53,639 bases of DNA, taken from JAHELQ01 sp965603365. GTDB lineage: Bacteria > Acidobacteriota > Aminicenantia > UBA2199. Under the pieces are notes generated by a model. It searched no databases, was not told the DNA's origin, and saw only the letters and a list, made by a program, of their open reading frames with translations. Below, one piece after another: positions 17,137 to 24,946 of the stretch; within the stretch, counting starts at the first letter, position 1; each line of letters starts with the position of its first letter. The position numbers and the translations under genes are program-made. The stretch is taken from positions 1-53,639 of the forward strand of contig CBFDCR010000036.1 of NCBI GenBank assembly GCA_965603365.1, given 5' to 3'.

Positions 17137-17649
17137 TTACTGCTCTACCGGGTAGATGATGTCCACCCGCAGAGGGTCTTTGTACAGGATCTCATAAGTT
17201 GGCCAGACTATTTTAAACTCTTTTTCTTTAAGATAGTCTTCGACAACTTTATTGGATTTTTTTATCTCTTCGAGGGGTCCGGTATGGGTGTAAATTACGG
17301 CCTTTATCTTTTCCACCTTTCCTTTCTTTAACGGGGGTTTGATCTGCGTATCTTCAGGTATGATGTAGGCTCCGGCAAATTTTAATACATCCCCTACCCC
17401 ATATTCAGGCCAGGTGTAAAAAATCCAGACAAGCGCGCCTTTGTCTACTTCCTGTTTGCGGCATTCGTCGGCAAACCCTTTGAAGTTTTCGTTATTCGAT
17501 TCAAAGCTGCCTTCAAAATCCATATATGCATACCAGAATCCCCCCACTTCCTTAAGGGTGGGTGTCTTAACAATCTCCTGTGAAGGGGTCAGAAATCCTG
17601 CACCCAGGAGCAGCACAAAGCACAAAGCCTTACAAATTCTCTTTTTCAT
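17137..17649 (-). CDS. Secreted GyrI-like (SOUL/AraC effector-binding fold) protein
   Basis: 170 residues with a signal peptide (MKKRICKALCFVLLLGAGF). The rest resembles the GyrI-like small-molecule binding domain: the early motif GGFWYAYMDFEGSF, the central KIKAVIYTHTGPLEEI and the closing DIIYPVE are typical of that fold. There is no DNA-binding domain, so it is a stand-alone exported binding protein. GGAGG lies 5 bases before the ATG. It sits 48 bp after the PKS gene and 16 bp before the Leu module, so it is co-transcribed with the synthases. A role in binding the product or an intermediate outside the cytoplasm is possible but is inference only. Confidence 0.7.
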   Translation of the reverse strand: MKKRICKALCFVLLLGAGFLTPSQEIVKTPTLKEVGGFWYAYMDFEGSFESNNENFKGFADECRKQEVDKGALVWIFYTWPEYGVGDVLKFAGAYIIPEDTQIKPPLKKGKVEKIKAVIYTHTGPLEEIKKSNKVVEDYLKEKEFKIVWPTYEILYKDPLRVDIIYPVEQ

Positions 17650-17697
17650 AGTTCCTCCAGTGTTTTATTTTATTTAAACTTCTAACAATCATTGCCG

Positions 17698-20600
17698 TCA
17701 ACTCTCATCTGTCAGGGCGGATTGAACCTCATCCTGGGAGAGCCCCTCAATCTCCTGCAGTATATCCTCGACATTGGCCGTCTCATCTTTCCTGTTTTTT
17801 TCCAGTTCGATCTGTTGGACAATGGTGGCAATGGTGGGGCTTTCAAATATGGCCCTCAATTCCAGCCGGATATTAAACTTCTCCTGCAACTGCGATAAAA
17901 ATAGTGTCGCCAACAGGGAGTGGCCGCCCAGGTCGAAGAAGTTGTCTTCTATGCCGATGGGCTTAATGCCTAAAATATCCTGCCAGATTTCCACAACCTC
18001 TCTCTCGGTGTCACTGGTAGGGGTCGCGTATTCATTTTTCATTTCAGGCCTGGGCTGAAACTTTTTCTCCCCCACCGATTTGGGCTGATCGATTTCGCCG
18101 GCCTCCTCAGCCTGGGGAGAAGCGATCTCTTCGCCTTCGCCTGTCACTTTAAGGCCGTCCAACCAGAAACGTTTCCTCTCAAACGGATAGGTGGGCAAAG
18201 GAATCCGCTGTCGGGCTTCACCCCTGTAATAGCCCTGCCAATCGACATCAACGCCGGCTAACCAGAGATGTGCCAGGGTCTTGAGCAAAAAGGCGGTATC
18301 GGACTCCGTCTGCTTAACATGGCGAATAGACGAAAATATGCCCCCTTCCGTTACCTGCTGCTGGCGGGCCAGCAAACACAAGCCGTTGCCCGGTCCGACT
18401 TCCAGAAAAATCCGGGAGGAATCGTTCAATATCTCTTTTATGCCGTCGGCAAAGCGAACCGGCCGACGCAGCTGATCGGCCCAATATTGGGCGCTCACGA
18501 CCTCACTATCCCGAATCCAGGTACCGCTTACACAGGAGATAAAGGGGATCTCCGGCCCCCTCAGATTCAGCCTGGATACCGCGTCGGTAAACGCCTTCTT
18601 TGCCGGTTCCATCATGGCGGAATGAAAGGCATGTGAAGTATGAAGCCGACGACAGTAGATATTTCGCTCCTTAAGTGCCTTTTCTAAACTCTCAATGGCT
18701 GCGACTTCACCCGATACCACACCGTGCTTCGGACTGTTAACCGCGGCTAAAGCAAGGTCTTTGCCCATAGTGTCCACAATCTCCGCTTCACCGAGCTCAA
18801 CCGACAGCATCGCCCCTTTAGCCTGTTCCTGCATCAGGCGACCGCGAATGGCCACCAACTTCAAGGCGTCCTTTAGAGACATACACCCGGCAATACAGGC
18901 GGCCGTATATTCGCCGATGCTGTGGCCAATCATGCCAACCGGCTTGATGCCCCACTCCATCCACATCTTTGAAAGCGAATACTCCAGCATGAACAGTACC
19001 GGCTGGGTGATCCATGTTTCCCCCAGCTTTTGGCCATGCCTCTCCGGATCGTCTTCCGGCTGTGGGTAGAGCAGTTCCCGCACATCCAATCCCAACAATG
19101 GGGCCAGGATCTTTGCGCATTCATCCATATGCCCCTTAAAGACCGGTTCGTGAAGGTACAACTCCTTGCCCATATTGACATACTGGGCGCCTTGACCGGA
19201 AAACATAAACACCACCGGCCGGTCCAGGCTCTGACAGACCCCATCAAATACCCAACCGGCGGTCCGTTTTTCGAGTTTTAGCCTGGCATCTTCTATGTCT
19301 TCACATAAAAACGCTCGGCGGTAAGTTAGGTCTCTCCGGCCCGCCGCCAGCGTATAGGCCGCATCGGCGATATTTAGATCATCATGTCCCTGGAGATGGC
19401 TCAATAGACCCCCGGTTCGGTTTTCTAAAGCCGATTCAGTACCAGCCGACAACAGGAGCAATTGATAGGCCCTGGATTCTCCGGAACTCTCCAATTCCGG
19501 CGCCTCCTCTAAGACGACATGGGCATTGGTGCCCCCCATGCCTAAAGAAGTCACCCCGCCTCGACGGGGAGTACCGTCGGAAGGCCACTCTCTGCACCGG
19601 GTATTCACAAAAAAGGGGCTGCTGTCGAAGTCGATTTTTGGATTGGGTTTATCAAAATGCAGGGAAGGAACGATCGTTTTATAGTGCAGTGATAAGGCGA
19701 CTTTAATCAAGCCGGCAATTCCGGCGGCATTGTCCAGATGACCGATGTTGGTCTTTACCGAACCGATGGCACAAAACTGTTTTTTCCCGGTAAAGGCCCG
19801 GAACGCCTGGGTCAACGCCGTTACTTCGATGGGATCGCCCAGATGGGTGCCGGTGCCGTGGGTCTCGATGTACTGGATCGTGTCCGGCTGGGCATCGGCA
19901 ATGGCCAGGGCCTCGGCCACCACCTCTGCCTGGGCATCGACGCTGGGGGCGTGATAACTCACTTTGTTCGATCCATCATTGTTGACTGCGAATCCCTTTA
20001 TAACTGCCCAGATCTTATCGCCGTCGGCAGCGGCTTCCGGCAGCCGCTTAAGGGTCGCCAACCCCATACCGGCACCGGTTACAAAACCCATAGCCCCGGC
20101 ATCGAAGGCCCGGCAGTGACCATCGGGGGACCAGATATTCCCCTCTTCATATTTATAGCCCGATCTAATGGGTGGCCCCGCCGTGACTCCCCCGGCTAAG
20201 GCGATGTCGCACTGGTAGGTCAACAGGCTCTGGCAGGCCACGCTGACCGCCACCAATGAAGTCGACGATGAGGTCTGGATGGTAATGGCCGGGCCGGTCA
20301 GGTTTAAACGGTACGCTATGGTAGTGGTTAAACTGTCTTTGTCGTTGCCCACCGCTGCCTGCAAAGAGCCGGCGGATATCTCCTTCTTGATCTGGGGAAA
20401 TACATTTAGCAGTAAGTAGTAATCCATACTCTTACCGGCATACATACCGATGCGGCCCTCAAATTTGCTGGAATCGTACCCGGCGTGTTCCAGCGCCTCC
20501 CAGGCACACTCCAGCAGCATCCGATGCTGGGGATCGGTCACCTCTGCTTCCCGGGGATTGATGCCGAAAAAATCGGCATCGAAGAGATCCACGGCAGCCA

Positions 20601-20817
20601 CTTCGCCTTTGGCCCTGACATAATCGGGATTTTCTAATACCTCCGGCTTAATGCCGGCATCGATCAACTCTTCATCCCGGTAAAAAGTGATACACTCGAC
20701 GCCGTTGACCAGATTCTGCCAGAATTCATCGATATTCTGGGCTTCGGGGAAACGGCCCGCCATGCCAATGATGGCCACACCATGCAAATCTTCACTATAT
20801 CCCGGATTATTGCTCAT
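17698..20817 (-). CDS. Type I PKS module KS-AT-T with Ser in place of the KS nucleophile
   Basis: 1039 residues. KS spans about 10-440, AT about 530-840 and the carrier domain about 925-1000 (GGHSLLA, Ser967). The KS active-site segment reads TSSSTSLVAV where TACSSSLVAV is expected, so the catalytic Cys is Ser184; both KS histidine motifs (ETHGTGT, NIGHLD) are present. The AT has GHSIGEY (Ser633) and HAFH, a malonyl-CoA signature. No KR, DH or ER is present. The C-terminal LSQDEVQSAL resembles a docking helix towards the Leu module. The preceding NRPS ends in a basic helix (ERANKQRQVYQN) of the type that docks to KS N-termini. The KS could act as a decarboxylase only, or be unable to condense; see findings. 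Confidence 0.95.
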   Translation of the reverse strand: MSNNPGYSEDLHGVAIIGMAGRFPEAQNIDEFWQNLVNGVECITFYRDEELIDAGIKPEVLENPDYVRAKGEVAAVDLFDADFFGINPREAEVTDPQHRMLLECAWEALEHAGYDSSKFEGRIGMYAGKSMDYYLLLNVFPQIKKEISAGSLQAAVGNDKDSLTTTIAYRLNLTGPAITIQTSSSTSLVAVSVACQSLLTYQCDIALAGGVTAGPPIRSGYKYEEGNIWSPDGHCRAFDAGAMGFVTGAGMGLATLKRLPEAAADGDKIWAVIKGFAVNNDGSNKVSYHAPSVDAQAEVVAEALAIADAQPDTIQYIETHGTGTHLGDPIEVTALTQAFRAFTGKKQFCAIGSVKTNIGHLDNAAGIAGLIKVALSLHYKTIVPSLHFDKPNPKIDFDSSPFFVNTRCREWPSDGTPRRGGVTSLGMGGTNAHVVLEEAPELESSGESRAYQLLLLSAGTESALENRTGGLLSHLQGHDDLNIADAAYTLAAGRRDLTYRRAFLCEDIEDARLKLEKRTAGWVFDGVCQSLDRPVVFMFSGQGAQYVNMGKELYLHEPVFKGHMDECAKILAPLLGLDVRELLYPQPEDDPERHGQKLGETWITQPVLFMLEYSLSKMWMEWGIKPVGMIGHSIGEYTAACIAGCMSLKDALKLVAIRGRLMQEQAKGAMLSVELGEAEIVDTMGKDLALAAVNSPKHGVVSGEVAAIESLEKALKERNIYCRRLHTSHAFHSAMMEPAKKAFTDAVSRLNLRGPEIPFISCVSGTWIRDSEVVSAQYWADQLRRPVRFADGIKEILNDSSRIFLEVGPGNGLCLLARQQQVTEGGIFSSIRHVKQTESDTAFLLKTLAHLWLAGVDVDWQGYYRGEARQRIPLPTYPFERKRFWLDGLKVTGEGEEIASPQAEEAGEIDQPKSVGEKKFQPRPEMKNEYATPTSDTEREVVEIWQDILGIKPIGIEDNFFDLGGHSLLATLFLSQLQEKFNIRLELRAIFESPTIATIVQQIELEKNRKDETANVEDILQEIEGLSQDEVQSALTDES

Positions 20818-20827
20818 GTCGATTTCC

Positions 20828-22354
20828 TTATCTGGCAGTCCTTACTACCCGGAAGCCAATAAACCTGTAGGCATGATGCGGTTTCCAGGCGAGGCGAAAG
20901 ACGTTTGTAATCGTCCCTGCATCCACCGTTACCGCACCGCCCCGAACAGCCCGTCGAACCCCGCTGGCAGGTCCCCTGGGATTGCTGCGGGGACTATGTT
21001 TATAATATCCCTCATCACACCAGTCCCAGCACCACTCCCAGACATTGCCGGTCATGTCGTATATTCCCAGTTCATTGGGCTTTTTCAGACCCACAGCCTC
21101 GGCTGAAAAACCTGTATTCTTCTGATACCAGGCCACTTCGTCGGGGTTATTGCTGCCGCTGTATTTATAATTTCTGGATAGAACGCCGCCTTTGGCCGCA
21201 TATTCCCATTCGGTTTCGCTGGGCAATCGATAACCGTCGGCCTCAAAATCACAGACAATATCCTGGCCGCTGCCGCTGTAACAGGGGGTCAACCCCTCCA
21301 TGCGGCTTCGCTTATTACAATATTTCACGGCGTCATACCAGGTGATCGACTCCACCGGAGACCTCAGCCCAATCCACAGGGCCGGATTATTTCCCATTAC
21401 CGCCCGCCATTCTGCCTGGGTGACTTCATATTTTCCCATGTAAAAACTGCTCACCGCAGCGGTATGGGCCGGTTTCCTGCCGAAAAGGTCACCGGTGCTG
21501 CTTCCCATCTGGAATGTACCGCCTTCCACCAGTACCATATTCTGTTGGGTTTTTTTACCGGCGGTGTTTTTGACAATCCGAAGCCCCATGGGATACATGT
21601 CGAAAGAGGCGGGCTGGAAATTTCGATTTGTACAACGCAGCCAGGTGATTTTCCCGCCAGGGCCGCCGCCACCGCGATAATTGCGAGTGCTGCCGCTGTC
21701 GGGGCCTTTAGGATTGTCAACCGGACTATTTTTATAGTACCCCGGGTCATAGCGGTCCCAGCACCACTCCCAGATGTTGCCGCTCATGTCGTGTAAGCCC
21801 AGTTCATTGGGCCTCTTTTTGCCCACCGGTTGGATTTTGTCTCCCGAGTTTAGCTCATGCCAGGCCACCTCGTCGGGGTTGTTACTGCCGCTGTAAAGAT
21901 AATTGCCGGATTTTAACCCGCCCCGGCAGGCATACTCCCACTCGGCTTCGGTGGGCAGCCGGTAGCCGTCGGCCTCGAAATTGCAGACAATACCATCGCC
22001 GCTGCCGCTGTAGCAGGGGGTCAGGCCCTCCTTTTGACTCAATTTATTGCAGTATTCAACCGCCATGGTCCAACCGATTTTTTGCACCGGGATATTATCG
22101 CCAATATAAACGGATGGATTAGCGTTCATGACTTCCCGCCACTCCTTCTGGGTGACTTCATATGTGCCGATGTAAAAGCTGTCCAATTTTACGGTATGTA
22201 CCGGTTCTTCAAAAGAGACTTCTTCGTCGGTTCCCATTTGAAAGGTGCCGCCCTTAACAAAAACCATATCTTCCGGCACCTTATTGGAACCGAATATAAC
22301 AATGGCGCCTGCCATCAAAATGGCAAGTAAAATCCCTACAATTTTTGTTCGCAT
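20828..22354 (-). CDS. Exported tandem FGE/SUMF1-type protein (two copies of the domain)
   Basis: 508 residues with an N-terminal membrane/signal segment (IVGILLAILMAGAIVIFG). Two formylglycine-generating-enzyme-like domains follow, about residues 30-265 and 272-506. Each has GGTFQMG, YEVTQ.EWR, GYRLP.E.EWEYA and G..WEWCWD. The cysteine pair used by true FGE enzymes to bind copper is not conserved: domain 1 keeps one Cys (WLRCTNR) and domain 2 has none there, so sulfatase activation is unlikely. The family also includes C-S bond-forming and purely structural members. AGGAGG precedes the ATG; the PKS gene follows 10 bp downstream. Its place inside the biosynthetic operon suggests a link to the product, but the role is unknown. 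Confidence 0.85.
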   Translation of the reverse strand: MRTKIVGILLAILMAGAIVIFGSNKVPEDMVFVKGGTFQMGTDEEVSFEEPVHTVKLDSFYIGTYEVTQKEWREVMNANPSVYIGDNIPVQKIGWTMAVEYCNKLSQKEGLTPCYSGSGDGIVCNFEADGYRLPTEAEWEYACRGGLKSGNYLYSGSNNPDEVAWHELNSGDKIQPVGKKRPNELGLHDMSGNIWEWCWDRYDPGYYKNSPVDNPKGPDSGSTRNYRGGGGPGGKITWLRCTNRNFQPASFDMYPMGLRIVKNTAGKKTQQNMVLVEGGTFQMGSSTGDLFGRKPAHTAAVSSFYMGKYEVTQAEWRAVMGNNPALWIGLRSPVESITWYDAVKYCNKRSRMEGLTPCYSGSGQDIVCDFEADGYRLPSETEWEYAAKGGVLSRNYKYSGSNNPDEVAWYQKNTGFSAEAVGLKKPNELGIYDMTGNVWEWCWDWCDEGYYKHSPRSNPRGPASGVRRAVRGGAVTVDAGTITNVFRLAWKPHHAYRFIGFRVVRTAR

Positions 22355-22382
22355 TTTTTCCTCCTTTTAAATCAGTAGATTT

Positions 22383-22655
22383 CTATTGGGGAGATGTAAT
22401 GATTTCTCCGCCTATGGGAACGATTTTTCCGCTCATGGGAATGGTTTTTCCGCTTATGTGAATGGTTTTGCCGCTCATGGGAATGGTTTTTCCGCTTATG
22501 TGAATGGTTTTGCCGACTATGGGAATGGCTTCGTCCCTCATGTGGATGGTTCCGTCCGTTATGTGAACGGTTTTTCCCTTTATGTGGACCGTTTCTTCTC
22601 TTATGTGAACGGTTTTTCCCGGTATGTGGATGGTTTCGCCGGTTAGAAACGCCAC
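22383..22655 (-). CDS. Small repeat protein of 7-residue units, function unknown
   Basis: 90-codon frame with a GTG start, overlapping the last 13 bases of the DUF5916 gene. After five residues it is twelve heptapeptides of consensus G-K-T-I/V-H/P-I-x (for example GKTIHIS, GKTIPMS), then a stop. The alternating hydrophobic pattern suggests short beta strands. Because the 21-bp unit is a multiple of three, two other minus-strand or plus-strand frames are also open. This frame is preferred because differences between units fall largely on its third codon positions (GGA/GGC, ATT/ATC, ATA/ATG) or are conservative (Ile/Val), which hints at selection on the protein. No clear Shine-Dalgarno; coupling to the upstream stop is possible. 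It may also be untranslated. Confidence 0.4.
   Translation of the reverse strand: MAFLTGETIHIPGKTVHIREETVHIKGKTVHITDGTIHMRDEAIPIVGKTIHISGKTIPMSGKTIHISGKTIPMSGKIVPIGGEIITSPQ
22389..22640 (-). repeat. Twelve perfect-length 21-bp tandem repeats
   Basis: 252 bases divide exactly into twelve 21-base units. The minus-strand consensus is GGMAAAACCRTTCMCATRAGC less its last base positions, which vary most. Units 7 to 10 alternate in two types (H type and P type), pointing to duplication of a 42-bp pair. There are no spacers, so it is not a CRISPR array. It fills the space between the DUF5916 gene and the tandem FGE gene. Confidence 0.95.
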
Positions 22656-24871
22656 AGGTAGCTGACTTTGGCGAAGAAACTCCGTTTGGTATTGTACAGG
22701 TCACCCTGGAGGGGCAGCCACTGGTCATTTACCCATAACTGTTTCTCGTAAAGCCCGCCGTAGCCGATGTGAAGAACAGTGCCGGGGATCAGGGTAAAGG
22801 AAGCCAGCAGATCTGTCAGCAGCCTCTTCTGGAAGCTGTTGTATTGAACAACTGCCCGCAGGAAAAAGTATTTGTTAAACTGGTAGGTGGTTTTGGAATA
22901 CAGGATATTCACGTCGTACAACTCCTCCCCTTCCCTGGACAAATCGGCATGGGTGTAACTGAAATACTGGTTCAGCTTGTTGCTGGGCTGAATGTCTGCA
23001 GAAAACCCGCCCATATAGCCACTTCCCATAAAAGCCGGATCTGCATAATAGTAGATACCTTCCCTCCAGAAGAAATTGCCGCTCAGTTTCAGCCATTTGC
23101 TCAGGCGAATACCGCCTTGAAACCCCACCAGATCCAGGTCAAAAGCCTGTCCTTGCCAGTTTTCCCTGGTGGCCAGGTAATTCAGGCCCAGGGTGGCATC
23201 TTTGGTAAAATAGAAGGTCAGCGCACCGCTTACCATGATATCGTCTTTATGGGTGTTCAAATCGTGTGTTAAATCAACGGAGATTACCGGGGTGATGAGC
23301 TTCAACCAGGGCACTTTTTTCTGGTTGGGATAAAAATTAAGGTAGACCCCGCTACGAACCACATTGACGGCATTTCGCCTCAAATATCCGGCATCTACCT
23401 GCAAGTCTCTACCCATATGTTCGAGAACCGCTACGTACACGAAGCGCTTTGAGCCGTAGGTATACACGAAGGTGCCGTAGCCGGTGTTGGGGCCATCATT
23501 TACGTTGCCTTCGCTGTCACGGGACAACGTATGCAGATACGAGGAGCGGAACCAGTGTTTTTTGGCCAGCCTGAAGCTGACATCGGCACCGATCACCCGG
23601 TTATATTCATCGCCGAAATCACGGCCGGTATACAAGAAGCCGATATAACTGTCGCCCCCCAGACTATATTTCCCCCTGGCCACGCTAAACAGGGCCGAAT
23701 CCCCCTCGTTGGGATTGGTGCCAAAAGCCCAGGGTTGGCCGGGGGCTTCATCCCCGGCAGACAGTATGCCAAAAGAGAACTTGCCCACATTACCCGTTAA
23801 TTTGGCCCCCCAACTGGGATCGACAATCTGCCGGGTATGCACCGCTTTGGGGAAAAATCCATACACATAAGTCCAGAAATTAAAAATACCCGTTCCTTCC
23901 ATGAAAAAGGGGCGCTTCTCACTGTAAAACAACGGGTAGCGCTGGTTGACCTCCACCTGGAAGGCATCGCTCTCCACCTGGCTGAAATCGGGATTGATGG
24001 TGACCTCGGCGGTGGTGGTTGAGGTAATGCCGTATTTGAGGCCTATACCGAATTGGGTTGAGGTCTCACTGTCACTCCACTCCTGGGGTGTCAGTCGGCT
24101 GCGGTTGTCGCTGTGGGTCAGGGCGGGCAGCACCTCGATCCTCGTCTGTTTCTTGAGATCTGTAAACGCAGCCTTTGCCTGGCTGTCCAGTATCCAGTGG
24201 TTGGGTTTGATTTCGGGCCAGGCACCGATATAGCTGTGGCGGCTGATCCGCCGCATGAAGAGGATTCCCATTTTTACATCTTTACCGCTCTGAAATTTAA
24301 TGCTTTTTAAAGGAAGGCCAATTTCCACATTGTATCCGCTGTCTGTCATCTGGGCCGCACTCTGCCAGACAAAGTCCGGTGCCCGGTCATCATCCACGTG
24401 CATCGCAAAAGTCAAGGCATCTCCCTGGATGCCGTTGGGATTTACATAGAGCACATAGCCGGTCTGTCCATTTCCCGTGGCGTCGATGGAAACAGCCACC
24501 CAATCATCGCCAAACATGTTGTCCCTCTTCGTTATAGATGTTTTGATTTTCCCGGGGTCCGGATCTGCACATTGGAAAGCAAAGTAGAGTTTCTTCGTAT
24601 CATAGGCTACCCAGACCAGTGTCTCCATGGGCAGTTCATCGCCGAAAAGCGGCGTATGAGAGATGAATGTCTTTTTTATTGGTGGGGTTTGCCAGGTCTT
24701 CTCGTCAAGGACACCGTCAATTTTTATTTTTTCCTGGACTTTCACTCCATAAACGGTTGCCTCCTCTTCTTGCGTAGATATGGCGGCAATCTCAGACGAC
24801 CACAATCCCATCAACAGCAGAATCAAAATCCCGTTGATCAAGGTAAACGTAAGCTGCTTTCTCCTCATCAT
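22643..24871 (-). CDS. DUF5916 outer-membrane barrel protein with N-terminal CBM9-like domain
   Basis: 742 residues. A signal peptide (residues about 1-30) is followed by a CBM9-like domain (KIDGVLDEKTWQ, WVAYDTKKLYFAFQC, DDWVAVSIDATGNGQ) and then by a long DUF5916 barrel with alternating aromatic strands (INPDFSQVESD, FFMEGTGIFNF). The protein ends in Phe (YLWRF), the usual outer-membrane barrel signature. It would sit in the outer membrane. DUF5916 proteins are widespread in Bacteroidota and Acidobacteriota-like bacteria and have no settled function. AAAGGAGG precedes the start. It lies 75 bp after an NRPS gene inside the operon, so it is a candidate for export or binding of the product; this is inference. 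Confidence 0.85.
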   Translation of the reverse strand: MMRRKQLTFTLINGILILLLMGLWSSEIAAISTQEEEATVYGVKVQEKIKIDGVLDEKTWQTPPIKKTFISHTPLFGDELPMETLVWVAYDTKKLYFAFQCADPDPGKIKTSITKRDNMFGDDWVAVSIDATGNGQTGYVLYVNPNGIQGDALTFAMHVDDDRAPDFVWQSAAQMTDSGYNVEIGLPLKSIKFQSGKDVKMGILFMRRISRHSYIGAWPEIKPNHWILDSQAKAAFTDLKKQTRIEVLPALTHSDNRSRLTPQEWSDSETSTQFGIGLKYGITSTTTAEVTINPDFSQVESDAFQVEVNQRYPLFYSEKRPFFMEGTGIFNFWTYVYGFFPKAVHTRQIVDPSWGAKLTGNVGKFSFGILSAGDEAPGQPWAFGTNPNEGDSALFSVARGKYSLGGDSYIGFLYTGRDFGDEYNRVIGADVSFRLAKKHWFRSSYLHTLSRDSEGNVNDGPNTGYGTFVYTYGSKRFVYVAVLEHMGRDLQVDAGYLRRNAVNVVRSGVYLNFYPNQKKVPWLKLITPVISVDLTHDLNTHKDDIMVSGALTFYFTKDATLGLNYLATRENWQGQAFDLDLVGFQGGIRLSKWLKLSGNFFWREGIYYYADPAFMGSGYMGGFSADIQPSNKLNQYFSYTHADLSREGEELYDVNILYSKTTYQFNKYFFLRAVVQYNSFQKRLLTDLLASFTLIPGTVLHIGYGGLYEKQLWVNDQWLPLQGDLYNTKRSFFAKVSYLWRF

Positions 24872-24946
24872 TCATTTCCTCCTTTAAAAATGTCTTATAT
24901 TATATCTGAAATCCAAATAGAGTACCACTTTTTTAAATCTCAAATC

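Noticed and set aside
20248..20289. KS-Q loading ketosynthase
   Set aside because: The residue is Ser, not Gln, and the module is preceded by other modules in the operon; kept as a KS-S finding only.
20828..22354. Active sulfatase-modifying enzyme
   Set aside because: The copper-binding cysteine pair is not conserved in either domain and no sulfatase is nearby.
22389..22640. CRISPR array
   Set aside because: Units are contiguous 21-mers with no spacers, and they keep an open reading frame; it is a tandem repeat.
22372..22728. His/Arg/Lys-rich 118-codon frame and a plus-strand 86-codon frame over the same repeats
   Set aside because: All frames stay open because the unit is 21 bp. Third-position variation favours the GKTIHIS frame; the 118-codon frame also begins deep inside the DUF5916 gene.
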